Shown piece after piece: positions 62,052 through 64,000 of a stretch of DNA of 64,000 nt. The position numbers were made by a program, and so were the translations under genes. The stretch comes from Robbsia sp. KACC 23696 (lineage in GTDB: Bacteria > Pseudomonadota > Gammaproteobacteria > Burkholderiales > Burkholderiaceae): assembly GCF_039852015.1 (NCBI RefSeq), contig NZ_CP156628.1:682001-746000 (forward strand). The letters are read 5' to 3'. A model generated the notes under the pieces. It was not told the DNA's origin. It ran no database searches and saw nothing but the letters and a program-made list of their open reading frames with translations. Position 1 is the first letter of the stretch. Every line of letters starts with the position of its first letter.

Positions 62052-62579
62052 ATGCCCGATATCCAAAACACCTATCCGCCCATGACCCCCTATCAACTGC
62101 CCTTTCCGAAGGAAGCAGCGAAGGAGGTGGTCGTGCCGTTCGCCATTCCGACCGATGAACGGATCTGGGTGCCACAGGCGGAGAACGTGTCGTTCCGCCC
62201 GCTCTGCCTGAATGCCTCGCAAGGCTACTGGATGAATCTGCTTCGCGTCCGGAAATCCGGCGTCTTGAGCCGACATCGGCATCCGCAAGGGGTCCATGGC
62301 ATGGTCCTGAAGGGGCGATGGAAATACCTTGAGCATGATTGGACTGCAACCGAAGGCAGCTATGTCTACGAGCCGCCGGGCGAAACGCATACCCTCTACG
62401 TGCCCGAGGACGTGGAGGAAATGATTACGTATTTCCAGGTCAACGGCGTGATGTTCTATTGCGACCCATTCGGCAATTACACCGGTTACGAAGACGTGTT
62501 CACGAAGATCGACATGTGCCGAAAGCATTACGCGGCCGTCGGTCTCGGAGAAGATTACGTCGACCAGTTCATTCGCTGA
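62052..62579 (+). CDS. Cupin dioxygenase, 2,4'-dihydroxyacetophenone dioxygenase-like
   Basis: A 175-residue single-cupin protein. The metal-binding cupin motif 1 is seen as GVLSRHRHPQGVHGMVLKG in broken form, and motif 2 as YEPPGETHTLYV. The His/His/Glu/His iron set is therefore plausible. Length and the PPGETHT block resemble 2,4'-dihydroxyacetophenone dioxygenase and related acetylacetone-cleaving-type enzymes, which cleave a C-C bond next to a ketone. ATG 62052 is chosen; the codons before it lie in the promoter. A tandem operator precedes it. An MFS gene follows by 111 bp in the same direction and is probably co-transcribed. Confidence 0.8.
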   Translation: MPDIQNTYPPMTPYQLPFPKEAAKEVVVPFAIPTDERIWVPQAENVSFRPLCLNASQGYWMNLLRVRKSGVLSRHRHPQGVHGMVLKGRWKYLEHDWTATEGSYVYEPPGETHTLYVPEDVEEMITYFQVNGVMFYCDPFGNYTGYEDVFTKIDMCRKHYAAVGLGEDYVDQFIR

Positions 62580-62690
62580 ATCCAGGCGGGCCTTACGCCA
62601 CGGTGCGCCCATCCTGGACAGGGCCCTCGCCTGGTCGACGATACAAAAACAAGAAAAGCGGCCGCTCGCTGGCCGCCAGAGGAGACATCT

Positions 62691-64000
62691 ATGCAGCCCA
62701 AATCGGCGCGTCTGAAACACACGCAACGGATTGCCGTCCTATTTTTGACGGTTGCCGGCGTAGTGAATTATCTTGACCGCTCGACACTTTCGATCGCCAA
62801 TCACTCGGTCAGCCAGGAGCTCCATTTGTCCGGCGCCCAGATCGGCTTGCTGTTATCGGCATTCTCCCTGGCCTATGCGTTTGCGCAATTGCCGGTGGGC
62901 GCGCTGCTCGACCGCTTCGGCTCGCGCGTGATGCTCGGGCTCGGGATGTTGGTATGGTCCGTCGCGCAATTGGCCGGCGGTTTCATTCAGACCTTGAATC
63001 ATTTCATCGTCGCGCGCGTGGTCTTGGGTGCAGCGGAAGCCCCGTTGTTTCCTGCCGGCGCGAAAGTCGTCAACGAATGGTTTTCCGTTCATGAACGCGG
63101 TGGCCCGACCGGGACCTTTATCGCCTCGTCGACGATCGCGCCGATGATCGCCCCGCCCCTTCTGACCGTGATCATGTTGTCGCTAGGCTGGCGCACGATG
63201 TTCATCGTCATGGGCGTGCTGGGCATCCTCGTGGCGATCGGGTGGTACCTGATTTATCGCAATCGCGGTGAAGTGACGTTGACCGACGACGAGGTGCGCT
63301 ATCTCGACCAGAACGATGCCGTTCAGGAAAGCCGCGGCGCCGGCCTGAGTTTTGCCGAATGGGGCGGCCTGTTCAAACTGCCGAATACCTGGGGCATGAT
63401 TTTCGGCTTCATGGGCGTCATCTATATGGTCTGGCTCTATCTGACCTGGCTGCCCGGCTATCTGGAAACGGAGCGCCATATCAGCATCGCCCATACCGGC
63501 TGGCTCGTCGCCATTCCCTATATTTTCGGCACCTTGGGCATGGGCGGCAGCGGCCACATCGCCGACTATCTGTTGCGCCGTGGCATGGCACCAATTCGTA
63601 GTCGGAAATGGCCGGTCTGCATCGGCCTGATCGGCGCAGCGGCTTTCACGATTCCAGCGGCATTCACACCGAGCACGGCGCTGGCGATTACCTATATCTC
63701 GCTGGCGATGTTTTTCGTCAATCTCGCCAGCGGCAGCGCGTGGGCGCTCGTGAGCGTTGCCGCACCCCGGCATCTGGTGGCCTCGCTCGGCAGCCTGCAG
63801 AACTTCGGTGGCTATCTGGGCGGGTCGTTTGCGCCCGTCATCACCGGCATCGTCGTCGATCAAACGCATTCCTTCGTCAATGCGCTGTTGATCAGTGCGG
63901 CGATCGCCTTTGCCGCTGCCTTGGTTTATCTCTTCGTCGTACGGGAGGTGGCGCCTGCGAAGTCGGCGGCCCCTCTCGACACGCAACCGTCCAATACCTG
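62691..64000 (+). CDS. ACS-family MFS transporter, cut by window end
   Basis: An open frame of at least 436 residues starting at ATG 62691 with AGAGGAG 7 nt upstream and no stop before the window ends. TM1 (VAGVVNYLDRSTLSIAN) and TM4 (ARVVLGAAEAPLFPAGAKVVNEWF, broken) are typical of ACS-type transporters. About 12 segments are already complete at the cut and the last visible residues are a hydrophilic tail, so only the C-terminal end is missing. It probably imports the substrate of the cupin enzyme. Confidence 0.9.
   Translation, partial: MQPKSARLKHTQRIAVLFLTVAGVVNYLDRSTLSIANHSVSQELHLSGAQIGLLLSAFSLAYAFAQLPVGALLDRFGSRVMLGLGMLVWSVAQLAGGFIQTLNHFIVARVVLGAAEAPLFPAGAKVVNEWFSVHERGGPTGTFIASSTIAPMIAPPLLTVIMLSLGWRTMFIVMGVLGILVAIGWYLIYRNRGEVTLTDDEVRYLDQNDAVQESRGAGLSFAEWGGLFKLPNTWGMIFGFMGVIYMVWLYLTWLPGYLETERHISIAHTGWLVAIPYIFGTLGMGGSGHIADYLLRRGMAPIRSRKWPVCIGLIGAAAFTIPAAFTPSTALAITYISLAMFFVNLASGSAWALVSVAAPRHLVASLGSLQNFGGYLGGSFAPVITGIVVDQTHSFVNALLISAAIAFAAALVYLFVVREVAPAKSAAPLDTQPSNT

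Overview
This window looks like chromosomal DNA of a betaproteobacterium of the family Burkholderiaceae (Burkholderia sensu lato or a close relative such as Robbsia). The basis is high G+C, a DUF4148 exported protein, pca/nic gene organisation typical of that family, a fused UraD-AllC protein, and best-fitting protein families throughout. No rRNA, tRNA, CRISPR array, insertion sequence or phage gene was recognised. Genus cannot be fixed from this sequence alone.

Layout. 0.1-10 kb: a membrane EAL phosphodiesterase, a fold-type-II PLP dehydratase, a DUF4148 protein, a Bcr/CflA-type exporter divergent from an IclR regulator that is followed by a MATE exporter, a CspA-type cold-shock protein and a DHA2/EmrB-type exporter. 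10-16 kb: protocatechuate degradation, with pcaDC (fused), pcaB and the LysR regulator pcaQ on the minus strand and pcaH-pcaG divergent. 15.7-18.4 kb: a DUF3830 protein and a UraD-AllC fusion for purine ring catabolism. 18.4-29.7 kb: nicotinate catabolism. It holds a MarR regulator, nicB (with a badly reduced molybdopterin domain), nicA and nicC, with nicX divergent, then a branched-chain-type ABC importer with fused permeases. A TGTGTACA element occurs at the nicC, nicX and importer promoters, so the three units are probably one regulon.

30-48.7 kb: a small membrane protein, a GNAT acetyltransferase, an Lrp regulator, an HxlR regulator divergent from a QorB-type reductase, and a bacteriophytochrome kinase. 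Then come a Na+/Ca2+-exchanger-family protein behind a probable yybP-ykoY (Mn2+) riboswitch, 4-hydroxyphenylpyruvate dioxygenase, a ProQ/FinO-domain RNA-binding protein with a structured leader, and PsiE. A periplasmic redox operon (b-type cytochrome, Tat-exported molybdoenzyme, DUF5666) stands divergent from its likely two-component system, followed by a MetQ-like binding protein with a CysB-type regulator, and a pirin.

48.8-64 kb: a small DUF3563-like protein behind GTTAAC operators, a SelB relative that has lost its G2/G3 motifs and EF-Tu-like barrels, an alpha/beta hydrolase and a CycA-type permease. The window ends in an accessory catabolic block (two ACS-type MFS transporters, PfkB kinase, RraA-type aldolase, 2-hydroxyacid dehydrogenase, secreted MRJP-family lactonase, GntR regulator), then a cupin dioxygenase with a tandem operator and an MFS gene cut by the window end.

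The two observations most worth checking are the in-frame remodelled SelB (49148-50590) and the NicB that lacks much of its molybdopterin domain (18994-21651).
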